Source of the DNA: Fibrobacterota bacterium
GTDB lineage: Bacteria; Fibrobacterota; Fibrobacteria; UBA5070
DNA: 64,000 nt
NCBI GenBank assembly: GCA_016715065.1
Contig: JADKBN010000002.1
Span: 747,400 to 811,399, forward strand
Reading direction: 5' to 3'
Shown: positions 17,775 to 27,229 of the stretch, one piece after another
How positions within the stretch are numbered: position 1 is the first letter of the stretch
How the letters are laid out: each line of letters opens with the position of its first letter
Notes under the pieces: model-generated
What the model was told of the DNA's origin: nothing
Database searches by the model: none
What the model saw: only the letters and a program-made list of their open reading frames with translations
Program-made: the position numbers and the translations under genes

Positions 17775-19664
17775 TTAAAACGACCCCAACGCAAGCGCCG
17801 TCGTCATGGTTTCCGTTCGGACCTGCACGAACAGCAGTCTGCGGCTCCTCGGCAAGTTGAGGTCATGGGTGCCTGCGGCGAACCGGGACTCGGGCAGGAT
17901 CACTCGCCCCTGGAGGTCCACTACACGCACCTGGGCTGGCTCCTCCAACTTCAATGTGACTGCCGGACCCATCCGTTGCAGAGAGGGGCCTTTACTTACC
18001 CATGGCTTGTGGGTGATCTCGATGTATTCCGGACCAGTGGCGTTGACCATCCCCCGCAGAGCCGGGAAAGAATTGGGAAGCATCATCCAAGCGGAATCCT
18101 CCGCGAAGCTGAATCCTGCGAAATTGGAAGAATCCATCATTTGTGCGGTTGTAAGGCCTAATGCAATCGAGTGGGTCGAATATAAAGATGGGCTGGTCCG
18201 AGCAATATTTGAGCTCGGACCTCCGTTTTGATTGTTCCAGTACAAATTCCACGATTTGTCACTCATTAGGTACGTATCGTACGCGCCCCCAATTTGGCCA
18301 CGAATGCTGTTTGTCGTTCCGCCGATCGAGATCAGCGAATAGCATTTTCGAATTGTCCCGTTGATTTCGCCCACCAGTCCTCCAATGCGCGAGGAGTCTC
18401 CTGAAGTAACTGTCCCCAAGGCATAGCAGTTTTCGATGATTCCAGCACTACCGCCAGCAAGTCCTCCCACAACAGAGTTTGTGCCAGCTGAGATCTGAAT
18501 ATTGGCATAACTTCTTTCGATATCTCCTGATCTTCCTATGATCCCTCCTGCCTTCGAATTTTTATCGCAAGTAATAATTCCAGTAGCAATGCTTGAAGAA
18601 ATTTTTCCGGAACCAGATCCAGAAATGCCCCCAACAGATGATGACTTTCCTCCAGTTACCTTGATTGATGCTATGCAGCGACTGATAGGTCCATAATTGC
18701 TTCCTGAAATCCCTCCAATGCTGGATCCGGAATCTCCGAATAGCTCACCTGTTGTCGCGCAGGAGTCCATGATTGAAATTCCACTCCCTGATATTCCGCC
18801 AATCATTGACGAAACGCCGCCTTTGATTGTGCCGAAAAATGAGGATGAGTCTACTTTTTGGGCTTGATATGCTGCTATCCCACCCACTGTTGACTTATTT
18901 CCGCTGGAGACCAAACCGGAAGAATGGCAGCTGTGAATTAAACCTGTGGACCAACCCGCAATACCGCCTGTCAATGATGAATCGGGTCCAATCACGGTGT
19001 CGGAGGTGGAGCAAAAGCGAATTGTCCCAGTAGAGGTGCCAGCCACACCACCCATCCTGAATTCACGAGGCATTTTCGATTGGTAGATCTGGTTCACGCT
19101 GATTCGTCCACCAGTGATTGTGCAAGAATCAATGGTTCCATTAGACAATCCTGCGATTAATCCCGCGTGGGTAATACCCGCTCCACCTGATCCCAGGCCG
19201 ACCTCGACATAGGCATCAATCAGCTTTAATTGATGGATTTTTCCGCGAGTACGTCCGAACAATCCGACTCCATCGTGAATTTGTGATGAAGCTTTGATGA
19301 ATAGATTGGAGATCGAATGGCGATTGCCGTTGAAGTCTCCAGAAAAATCGCCCACCCTGGTGCTGTCGCCGATAGGTGCGAAACCTTTGCCTCCGTTCTC
19401 ACCTTTGGAAGCCGCGGCATCGATGTCGGCACTGAGGAGATAGGACGAATAGGGATCGCATCCATCCTTTGCGCTCAATTGCTTCAGGTCGGAGTAGGTT
19501 CCTACCAAGTACGGGCTGGCGGCGGTTCCGGCCCCGCTCAGGGTGCACTCGGCACCGGCTAGGTTGGGGAATATAAGGACTCCTCCAGCCATGGCAAGCG
19601 CAGACAGTTTATGTCTGAGGAAGACGCGCTTGGCTTCGTAGCCGACGGATTTCGAGCTGGTCAT
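17775..19664 (-). CDS. Secreted GLUG-repeat surface protein with C-terminal sorting-like domain
   Basis: 629 residues. An N-terminal signal (hydrophobic LSALAMAGGVLIFPNLAGA) is followed by about ten repeats of roughly 36 residues in the style GGISGSGSGKISSSIATGII and GGLAGGSAGIIENCYALGTV, the GLUG pattern of beta-helical adhesins. The last ~80 residues form a beta-sandwich with VRVVDLQGRVILPESRF...GTHDLNLPRS, resembling type A sorting domains of type IX secretion cargo. The repeat region (about 18200-19300) is visibly more AT-rich than its neighbours. No catalytic motif is seen. Likely role: surface adhesion or substrate binding. Confidence 0.8.
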   Translation of the reverse strand: MTSSKSVGYEAKRVFLRHKLSALAMAGGVLIFPNLAGAECTLSGAGTAASPYLVGTYSDLKQLSAKDGCDPYSSYLLSADIDAAASKGENGGKGFAPIGDSTRVGDFSGDFNGNRHSISNLFIKASSQIHDGVGLFGRTRGKIHQLKLIDAYVEVGLGSGGAGITHAGLIAGLSNGTIDSCTITGGRISVNQIYQSKMPREFRMGGVAGTSTGTIRFCSTSDTVIGPDSSLTGGIAGWSTGLIHSCHSSGLVSSGNKSTVGGIAAYQAQKVDSSSFFGTIKGGVSSMIGGISGSGISIMDSCATTGELFGDSGSSIGGISGSNYGPISRCIASIKVTGGKSSSVGGISGSGSGKISSSIATGIITCDKNSKAGGIIGRSGDIERSYANIQISAGTNSVVGGLAGGSAGIIENCYALGTVTSGDSSRIGGLVGEINGTIRKCYSLISIGGTTNSIRGQIGGAYDTYLMSDKSWNLYWNNQNGGPSSNIARTSPSLYSTHSIALGLTTAQMMDSSNFAGFSFAEDSAWMMLPNSFPALRGMVNATGPEYIEITHKPWVSKGPSLQRMGPAVTLKLEEPAQVRVVDLQGRVILPESRFAAGTHDLNLPRSRRLLFVQVRTETMTTALALGSF

Positions 19665-20169
19665 CTCGGGTCTTTCTGCACTGTGAAAAAACGATAAAAT
19701 GGTCGATTATGAGCGGAAAGTAGTTCGCTTCGTGTTCATTCGATTCTGTTTCAATATTTCATTTTCGTTTTGCATGGAACGCAACACTCATGCCTTTTCA
19801 CAATCGAAGTCTTTGTGACATTTTGATTCCAATCGGACATTAACTTGTCATCAACCTCGCGAGGAATTGTCGCTAAATCGATCAAGCTAAAATGATGTCT
19901 TTTGACTTGGGCAACGGTTTCGTGATGGAGCCGGGGCAGCCTAGCGATTGGCCTCCGTTGGTGGCATATCGCCATGCCAGAGTATCTCAACCTCATCCCT
20001 TGGGCGGAAGACGAGGCAGGCGGAGTGGCCCTGGAAAAGTGGCGCTCTCTCGACTCGCCGTTCAAGGGAGAGGTCTGTGTCATCAACGGGGCCGTGATCT
20101 TGAATTTCGCGCTGACCTATCTTTCCCTCTTTCGCTGTCCACCCAGTCTCCAACGAGGATCCAACGCTG
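19665..20169. other. Non-coding stretch upstream of argG and the GLUG gene
   Basis: 505 bp between divergent genes. The first ~230 bp are AT-rich and should hold the promoters for the GLUG gene (minus) and argG (plus). I found no convincing -35/-10 pair, T-box, riboswitch or ARG box. Reading frames here overlap argG and lack coding character. Confidence 0.6.
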
Positions 20170-21495
<1,326 letters not shown>

Positions 21496-21537
21496 TCTGG
21501 CCGGCTGCGCGGGCGCAGCCGTCCGGCGAATCGTTCC

Positions 21538-21570
21538 ACGGCCACCCGTTTGGGTGGCCGTTTTGTTTTG
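21538..21570 (+). terminator. Rho-independent terminator of argG
   Basis: Perfect stem CGGCCACCC / GGGTGGCCG with loop GTTT (plus one A-T pair at the base) followed by TTTTGTTTTG. It begins about 40 bp after the argG stop. A separate GC-rich hairpin (GGCTGCGC / GCGCAGCC) lies just before it. Confidence 0.92.
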
Positions 21571-21594
21571 TTCCGTATCGGTTTGCGCCCGTTC

Positions 21595-21665
21595 CGATTG
21601 TTTGCCCGGACGATTGTTTGCCCGGACGATTGTTTGCCCGGACGATTGTTTGCCCGGACGATTGT
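21595..21665. repeat. Tandem repeat, 16-bp unit, 4 copies plus partial
   Basis: Unit CGATTGTTTGCCCGGA repeated exactly at 21595, 21611, 21627 and 21643, with a partial seventh-base copy at 21659-21665. The copies are identical, so the array is young or homogenised. It lies between the argG terminator and ispD. Confidence 0.95.
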
Positions 21666-21688
21666 AGAGACGCCCCGCCGGGGCCCGA

Positions 21689-21820
21689 ACCGGGTACAAC
21701 GAACCGGGTACAACGAACCGGGTACAACGAACCGGGTACAACGAACCGGGTACAACGAACCGGGTACAACGAACCGGGTACAACGAACCGGGTACAACGA
21801 ACCGGGTACAACGAACCGGG
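21689..21820. repeat. Tandem repeat, 14-bp unit, 9 copies plus partial
   Basis: Unit ACCGGGTACAACGA repeated nine times without change from 21689 to 21814, then a partial copy ending at 21820. Because 14 is not a multiple of 3, no single peptide repeat is favoured. It is a minisatellite likely to vary in copy number between strains. Confidence 0.95.
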
Positions 21821-21849
21821 CGCGTAACGTTTTTTGTGGCGCAACGGCG

Positions 21850-21907
21850 CCCCCTCCTCTCCCTGGTGGGATCGTATGGCCATACGATCCCACAGGTGAG
21901 GAGGGGG
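21850..21907. repeat. Long inverted repeat (58 nt) upstream of ispD
   Basis: A perfect 28-bp palindrome centred on TATGGCCATA (21866-21893) is flanked by CCCCCTCCTC (21850-21859) and its complement GAGGAGGGGG (21898-21907). Transcription would give a long hairpin with a small internal bulge. No T-run follows, so it is not an obvious terminator. A further imperfect hairpin (TTTTCCCCAC / GTGGGGGAAAA) lies at about 21917-21943. About 60 bp separate it from the ispD start. Confidence 0.88.
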
Positions 21908-21965
21908 CCCGGTCCTCTTTTCCCCACCACCAGTGGGGGAAAACGATTTGCACCTTTGCGGTTCT

Positions 21966-22715
21966 ATGGCAATCGATTCTCCTGCAGATCTGGGTGTCGT
22001 TCTTCCCTGTGCGGGTTCGGGTACGCGCGTGGGCGCGCCGCGACCCAAGCAATTTTTGGAATTGGGCGGACGCCCGGTTTTCCATCGGTCGCTTTCCACG
22101 TTCCTGGGGCATCCCCGGGTGCGCAAGGTGGTGCTGGTGGTGGCTGCCCAGGAGGAAGCCCAGGTGCGCTTCGAGCTGGGCAACGGCTTCGGGAGCCTGC
22201 TGGCGTCTGGGAGGCTTGTGTTCGCGCAGGGTGGGGCGGAGCGTTGGCAATCCGTGCGAAACGGCGTGGCGGCTTTGGACAAGGATTGTCCCTTGGTGGC
22301 CATCCACGACGTGGCTCGCCCGTTCCTGAACGCGACCGACATCGATGCGGTGGTGGCAGCCGCTACCGCGGATGGAGCCGCGACCTTGGCCATTCCCTGT
22401 CCGGACACGGTGAAGTGGGCGTCCGAGGCGATCGCGGGAACGACTCCGCTGGTGGAGCGCACCATCGATCGATCCCGGATCTGGCTCACCCAGACGCCGC
22501 AGGCCTTTCGGCGCGAGGTGTTGGACGACTGCTACATCAAGCTCGCGACTCGTCCCGATTTCACCCCCACGGACGAGGCGGGAATCGCCGAGGCGTTCGG
22601 GCATCCGGTCCGGCTGGTGCGCGGCGCGGAACGCCTGCGCAAGATCACCAGCGCCGAAGATCTCGAGTGGGCGCGCTGGATGGCCGGTCGCGTGGTGTCC
22701 GGAGTGTTGGGCTAG
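21966..22715 (+). CDS. ispD: IspD, 2-C-methyl-D-erythritol 4-phosphate cytidylyltransferase
   Basis: 249 residues. Third step of the MEP isoprenoid pathway. The N-terminal CTP-binding loop LPCAGSGTRVGAPRPKQFLELGGRP, the motif VAIHDVARPF and the C-terminal PTDEAG are all present. ATG 21966 (MAIDSPADLGVVLP) is preferred to 21933, which would add a segment out of keeping with the family; the ribosome binding site is weak for both. ispF, often fused or adjacent, lies 10 kb away at 33053. Confidence 0.92.
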   Translation: MAIDSPADLGVVLPCAGSGTRVGAPRPKQFLELGGRPVFHRSLSTFLGHPRVRKVVLVVAAQEEAQVRFELGNGFGSLLASGRLVFAQGGAERWQSVRNGVAALDKDCPLVAIHDVARPFLNATDIDAVVAAATADGAATLAIPCPDTVKWASEAIAGTTPLVERTIDRSRIWLTQTPQAFRREVLDDCYIKLATRPDFTPTDEAGIAEAFGHPVRLVRGAERLRKITSAEDLEWARWMAGRVVSGVLG

Positions 22716-22719
22716 GCGT

Positions 22720-23811
22720 TCACTCTAGATCGAGGATGCGCCAGGAGTCGTCCCAACGCACGAAGCGGATCGTCCGTGTCCGCCCGGCTGCCGCCCAGGA
22801 CAGTTCCATCACCGGGTTTCTACGTGACTCGTATTCTCGGCAGAGGTCCACGGCTCCGATCCGTTCCTCGAAGGGTATGAACGACGCGGGAAGCTTGGCT
22901 TGTCGCGAACCGGTCGAGGGGATGGATTGGAAAAGCATCGCGAGTTCCTGGAGATTGGTCTTCAGAAACCCGTCGAGGGATGCAACTTCCCGTAATGTGT
23001 CGTCGGTCCGCTTGGAGGTCTTTGCTTTCCATCCCATTCGTGGATCGAACCGCAGCGACGGGAAGAAATCGGGCTTTCCCGGACCTTGTTGCGCTAGTCG
23101 GGGGAGATTTGCCTCCAGCCATGCCTGGAAGGAGTGCTCCGTGCTCGCGATGGACAAAATGCGTCCATCAATGGTTTTCCAAGTTCTCCGCGAAGTGTCT
23201 GCCTCCGCATCGACGATCGTCGCGGAGGTCCAGTCTGGACTGAAGCCCATGGGAAGACCGAATGTGTCCACCACGACCTTTCCCGTCAGGTCGATGAGGA
23301 TCACGTTGCCGCTCCAGTAGCAGTGTTCGCCCAGCACGGCCGAATCGCGAGGCTTGCCGTGAGCGCAAACCTGTCTTCCTTCCCGAATGACCCGGGAATA
23401 TCCGCCATGGAAGGATCCGGCAGACAGATAGAGCGCAGGAATCCCTACGCGCCCTCGTGCATCGAAGAATCCCATCCGCCGGGTGGCGGGGTCCTGGAAC
23501 TGGATATGCCCCTCGCGCATGCAATAGGGCATGTTTTCTCCGTCGAGGAATGCGCTGTCGAATCCGAAACGCCCGCCGTCGCGCCGGAGGAAGAACGGGG
23601 CTCCGGTGTCGATGGCGGGAACCACTTCGCGCAAGACCTGTCCACCGGTGAAAGCATTGTGGAACCGCGCGGGAAACCTCACCCTGCCCCGTGCGTCCTT
23701 GAATCCGACGAGTTCCGTGACAGGATTGGAGAAGGGGTACAGGTCTCCGGTATCCACTGGGCTTGGAGACAGGAAAAGATGGGCGAAAAGGAGCGTGGCG
23801 ATAGGCGTCAT
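22720..23811 (-). CDS. Secreted WG-repeat-like protein (paralogue 1)
   Basis: 363 residues. Short N-terminal signal (MTPIATLLFAHLFLSPSP). It contains WG/KWG-type segments: VGFKDARGRVRFPARF, MGFFDARGRVGIPALY and a third VILIDLTGKVVVDTF, the pattern of small beta units in which a residue pair GF/GY is followed by D-x-x-G-K-V-x-I-P. The C-terminal half (about 210-363) is a conserved extension shared with the neighbouring gene, including DGRILSI and a closing immunity-like segment RFVRWDDSWRILDLE. Function unknown; secreted and probably periplasmic or surface exposed. It lies 37 bp after its paralogue. Confidence 0.78.
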   Translation of the reverse strand: MTPIATLLFAHLFLSPSPVDTGDLYPFSNPVTELVGFKDARGRVRFPARFHNAFTGGQVLREVVPAIDTGAPFFLRRDGGRFGFDSAFLDGENMPYCMREGHIQFQDPATRRMGFFDARGRVGIPALYLSAGSFHGGYSRVIREGRQVCAHGKPRDSAVLGEHCYWSGNVILIDLTGKVVVDTFGLPMGFSPDWTSATIVDAEADTSRRTWKTIDGRILSIASTEHSFQAWLEANLPRLAQQGPGKPDFFPSLRFDPRMGWKAKTSKRTDDTLREVASLDGFLKTNLQELAMLFQSIPSTGSRQAKLPASFIPFEERIGAVDLCREYESRRNPVMELSWAAAGRTRTIRFVRWDDSWRILDLE

Positions 23812-23848
23812 GGGTTCGATTTCCTTGCGGAGAAGCGGTGGCGGCAGG

Positions 23849-24970
23849 TCAGTGGACCTCGATGATCCTGTAGCCTTCCGAGGTGCGCACGAAAAGGATT
23901 TCGCGTCGCGATACGTTGTCCCCGGGATCCCACGTCACCAGCACGGTGGGGAAGTGGAACCGGTCGGCTTGGCCGCAGTCGTCGAGCATGTCGAAGACCG
24001 GGGTTTCGTTGGCTGAGTACGTCAGGCTGGATGTGTTCCGTTGGAACGTATCCAGAAGGGCGGCCAACTCCTTTCCGTTTTCTGACAAAAATTGGCTTGG
24101 CGTCCTGGCCGACCAGTTCGATCCCTCCTCGGTCGGTCGCTGGGGAAATTTCCAACGCGAGTTCGGGGTGGGGTAGACTTTTCGATGGAACAATGCTTTT
24201 CCGATGCCAGGCCCTTTCCACGTGGGGAGCGCCTTGGAAAACCACGCGCGGAAATCGCGTTCGATGTCCAGAATGGACAAGATCCGTCCATCCAGAAGCG
24301 GGATGCGCACCCGGTTCGTGTCCGGCTCCGCACCGACAACGCGTGCGGCGAGCCAATCGACGGTACCGATCAACGCGGTCTCGAAAGGTCTGGCCACCAC
24401 CTTGCCGTCGCGGTCGATCAAGGCCCATTGGCCATCCCAACGAGGATGTTCGCAGGGCTTTTTGCTGTGCCACTTTTTGCCATCTTCGCACAGGAGCGTC
24501 CCCATTTCCAGGACGACCGCGTATCCGCCCCGAAACCGGTCCGCGTCCACGAACCGTGCCGGAATCGCCACCTTGCCGGCGGAATCGAAATAACCCAAGC
24601 GATCCGTCGAGTCGTAAAATCCAGGTCGATCGCTCTTCCCATCCTTGAATAGAATCCGTCCCTCTTCCTCGCAGGGCAGATAGATGTCCGGCAGGATGGG
24701 GACGCTGTCGTGCCCGAACGTGCTGCCGTCCCGGCGCAGATAGTGCATGTTCCGTTTGCCCGTGGCGGTATCTTCCAGGGCGACGGCGATCACGTTGCGG
24801 AAGACCTTCGCGGAAGTCGGCATCGAATACTTCGCAGGAACCCTCACCTTTCCGGATGCGTCCTTGAAGCCAACATTCCCGGTGAGGGTGTCGGTGAAGG
24901 CGTGCCAAGGGCGGGTGTCCGCCGGGGCAAGGAACAGTGCGCACAGCAGAGGGTAGAGGCTGAGGCTCAT
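23849..24970 (-). CDS. Secreted WG-repeat-like protein (paralogue 2)
   Basis: 373 residues from MSLSLYPLLCALFLAPA, a short signal peptide that decides the start over the longer frame from 25123. It shows the same layout as the next gene: VGFKDASGKVRVPAKY, LGYFDSAGKVAIPARF and ALIDRDGKVVARPF, then DGRILSILDIERDFRAW and a C-terminal FVRTSEGYRIIEVH. The two genes are a tandem duplication that has diverged strongly. No enzyme motif is visible. Confidence 0.78.
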   Translation of the reverse strand: MSLSLYPLLCALFLAPADTRPWHAFTDTLTGNVGFKDASGKVRVPAKYSMPTSAKVFRNVIAVALEDTATGKRNMHYLRRDGSTFGHDSVPILPDIYLPCEEEGRILFKDGKSDRPGFYDSTDRLGYFDSAGKVAIPARFVDADRFRGGYAVVLEMGTLLCEDGKKWHSKKPCEHPRWDGQWALIDRDGKVVARPFETALIGTVDWLAARVVGAEPDTNRVRIPLLDGRILSILDIERDFRAWFSKALPTWKGPGIGKALFHRKVYPTPNSRWKFPQRPTEEGSNWSARTPSQFLSENGKELAALLDTFQRNTSSLTYSANETPVFDMLDDCGQADRFHFPTVLVTWDPGDNVSRREILFVRTSEGYRIIEVH

Positions 24971-25153
24971 GTGTCGATGTGCCTTGGTTTCGGGAAGATT
25001 GGCGAAGGTCCCCATCAATGTAGAAGGGTTTGGCCAAGACGGGAGGCTGCAGGTCCTGGCCTGCAGCCAAGGCGGGGCGCCGTTGGTTTCCTGGAGACCT
25101 TGCGATTGGCCCGAGACTTGCATTTTGTAGGCGAATCAACTGAGGTGCCCACA

Positions 25154-25600
25154 ATGAACAGTCTCCTTTTTTCGGTCCTCACGTGTCTAGGCCAGCTGGC
25201 AAGCGCGATCCCGGCGCAGAACTGGAATTCGCCGGACGATTTTTTCAATCTCAGTCCGCAGGTCGGTGGCACCACCGCTCCATCGGGCGACGTGTTCGCA
25301 GGGGTCATCGCTTCACAGAATGTCAAGGTATCCGATGGGCTGTACATCGGACTAGGCGCCGGGGTCTACGTGCAGGGAACAGAAGCTGTCGGGGAGGTTC
25401 TGCTGAAGGCCGGACTGGGTGGACTCGTGGGGGCCAGTGTGGGTCCGGCCGTTTCTGGCTCAGGCGGCCTCGCTTTGACCAACGACGTTTGGGCCAACGC
25501 GATCTTCGCAGGCCTGCGCTGGCGGATGGATCATCGCAAGGCAGAAACGATCCATTCCGTGGCGCTGTTCGTGCCCTTGGGAATATGGATGCAGAAGTGA
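25154..25600 (+). CDS. Small secreted protein of unknown function (paralogue 1)
   Basis: 148 residues with a signal peptide (FSVLTCLGQLASAIPAQ). The mature protein has a Gly-rich, alternating hydrophobic pattern (GLYIGLGAGVYVQG, LGGLVGASVGPAVSG, LRWRMDHRK) ending in HSVALFVPLGIWMQK, which could form a small outer-membrane or periplasmic beta structure. I do not recognise a family. Start ATG 25154 is the only one giving the signal peptide. The next gene is a clear paralogue. Confidence 0.7.
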   Translation: MNSLLFSVLTCLGQLASAIPAQNWNSPDDFFNLSPQVGGTTAPSGDVFAGVIASQNVKVSDGLYIGLGAGVYVQGTEAVGEVLLKAGLGGLVGASVGPAVSGSGGLALTNDVWANAIFAGLRWRMDHRKAETIHSVALFVPLGIWMQK

Positions 25601-26115
25601 GCCGCCATCGGAACCGTTCCTCGTCCCTCTTTGCAGGGTGGTCCATTCGAAAATGGCGCTCCGTACTCGTGGCAGTGGCTCTGGTCGCGGCCATTGCTCC
25701 TGCCCAGAACCAATACAGATCTCCAAAAACATTCTTCAACATCAGCCCCCAGTTGGGCGGAACCAACTCTTCCAAAGGAGCGCTTTTCGCCGGTGTCGTC
25801 GTTTCCGACTACTGGATGGTTTCGGATCCGGTGTACTTGGGTGTAGGAGAGGGTGTCTTCGCGCAAGGGCAGGATGTCGTCGCGGAGGTTCTGCTGAAAG
25901 GCAGTCTGAATGGATTCCTCGGCGCCAGCATCGGCCCCTCCTTTTCGGGATCCGACGGAATTTCCCTGACCAACGATCTCTGGATCAATGCGCTTTTTGC
26001 GGGTTTGCGTTGGCGCATGGACCAACGGAAACAAGAAACCATCCATTCCGTGGCACTTTTCGTGCCGTTGGGAATTTGGCTGGAAGAGTGGGGATTGACC
26101 TCGCCCCTCCAGTGA
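25585..26115 (+). CDS. Small secreted protein of unknown function (paralogue 2)
   Basis: 176 residues from ATG 25585, overlapping the previous gene by 16 bp; GTG 25597 (GTGA overlap) is an equally possible start. The signal sequence is RSVLVAVALVAAIAPAQ. The mature part matches the previous protein almost segment by segment: NISPQLGGT, YLGVGEGVFAQGQ, EVLLKGSLNGFLGASIGPSFSGSDG, LRWRMDQRKQETIHSVALFVPLGIW. The pair arose by tandem duplication. Function unknown. Confidence 0.68.
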   Translation: MDAEVSRHRNRSSSLFAGWSIRKWRSVLVAVALVAAIAPAQNQYRSPKTFFNISPQLGGTNSSKGALFAGVVVSDYWMVSDPVYLGVGEGVFAQGQDVVAEVLLKGSLNGFLGASIGPSFSGSDGISLTNDLWINALFAGLRWRMDQRKQETIHSVALFVPLGIWLEEWGLTSPLQ

Positions 26116-26124
26116 AGAAGCAGA

Positions 26125-27132
26125 TCATGGAGCGGAAGGATTGGATGACGGAATCCGTCCATCCGGTGCCAGCGTCTCTCCTCGCGCTTGGATCTCGATT
26201 CCGGACAGATCTTTGCGCAACACCAATCGAGCGGGAAAGGGCCTGGGTGTTTCCTTCTTGGGGACGATCCCGACCGAAGGATCTTCCAGGTTCGGATCTG
26301 GATAAGTTCCGTCCGGAAGCACGAAGGCCTCCAAGGGCGGCATCGGGATGGAGTCGAGCAACGACGGTGCGCAGCTGACGTAGGAGACCAGCCTCCAGCG
26401 TGCGGACAGCTTCACGAAGCGACCGATGCCGATTCCATGGCAGACGGCGACCTTCGAATCCGAAGGAGTGGGGCATCCCCCTCCCGGAACCCGCCAATCG
26501 GCGCCCGCGCTCCCGAGCATCTGCGCCGATTCCGATCCGAGTGGAGATCCGGGAGTCTCCGGCACCAGTCGCAACGCGACGCTCGCGAAGAAGGCGCGCG
26601 GATGCCCAACCCTCACGGGAGCGTGGGCGACGTCCGGCCAGAAGTGGATGTTGCACCCGGCGGAATCGATGCGCGCCGCGGTACGTCCGTCGGATTCCGT
26701 CCGCTTGTTCCAGGTCTTGCAGGTGCTGTGGAAATCCTCCGCCCAGCTTCCGCCGCCGATGCGTGTGGAAGACTGGAGATTGGTCCAGCGCGTGCTGTCG
26801 TCGTAGAGGACCCACAGAGCACCCGAGCCGATCTCCACGCGGGTGGAGACCTGGGCGATCTCGGATGTGTCGAAGGTGCGATCGTAGTAGGCCTGCCCCC
26901 AGGCATTGGCCAGGGACTCGCCGTTGGGAGGAGACAGCGTGGGGGAGCTGGATTTGCGGTACCAGCTGTAGGTGGTGGGGACGCCGTGGGGCAGGCCTTC
27001 ATGTGCGAGATTCGGCCCGTACAGCGCGAGGAACCGCTTCGCGTCGAATTCCGCTGCCACCGCCGCCGAGGACAGGCAGGTGCAGGATGCGAGAAGGATC
27101 CGAAAGGAATGGAATCGGTAGGAAATGGGCAT
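26125..27132 (-). CDS. Secreted protein of unknown function
   Basis: 335 residues from MPISYRFHSF with a signal peptide ending near SSAAVAA. The protein is Trp/Ser-rich with cysteines at CKTW, GCNIHFW, GGCPTP and CHGIGIG, suggesting disulfides. I see no known domain. The C-terminus is Pro-rich. It is the last gene of a minus-strand group (29388 to 26125) of exported proteins, 97 bp after the NlpC-like gene. Confidence 0.65.
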   Translation of the reverse strand: MPISYRFHSFRILLASCTCLSSAAVAAEFDAKRFLALYGPNLAHEGLPHGVPTTYSWYRKSSSPTLSPPNGESLANAWGQAYYDRTFDTSEIAQVSTRVEIGSGALWVLYDDSTRWTNLQSSTRIGGGSWAEDFHSTCKTWNKRTESDGRTAARIDSAGCNIHFWPDVAHAPVRVGHPRAFFASVALRLVPETPGSPLGSESAQMLGSAGADWRVPGGGCPTPSDSKVAVCHGIGIGRFVKLSARWRLVSYVSCAPSLLDSIPMPPLEAFVLPDGTYPDPNLEDPSVGIVPKKETPRPFPARLVLRKDLSGIEIQARGETLAPDGRIPSSNPSAP

Positions 27133-27229
27133 CGATGCCTCGGTCAATGGGAGTGGATGCCGAAAGGATACCATCTGCTCCTCGAAGCGCCTCGAATGCT
27201 TCGAATGGGTGCGAGAAGCCGAATCCGTT

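Noticed and set aside
21595..21820. CRISPR array
   Set aside because: Units are directly adjacent without spacers and only 14-16 bp long; no cas genes are nearby.
24710..25153. N-terminal extension of the small secreted protein at 25154
   Set aside because: It is opposite the WG-repeat gene and would bury the signal peptide inside the protein.
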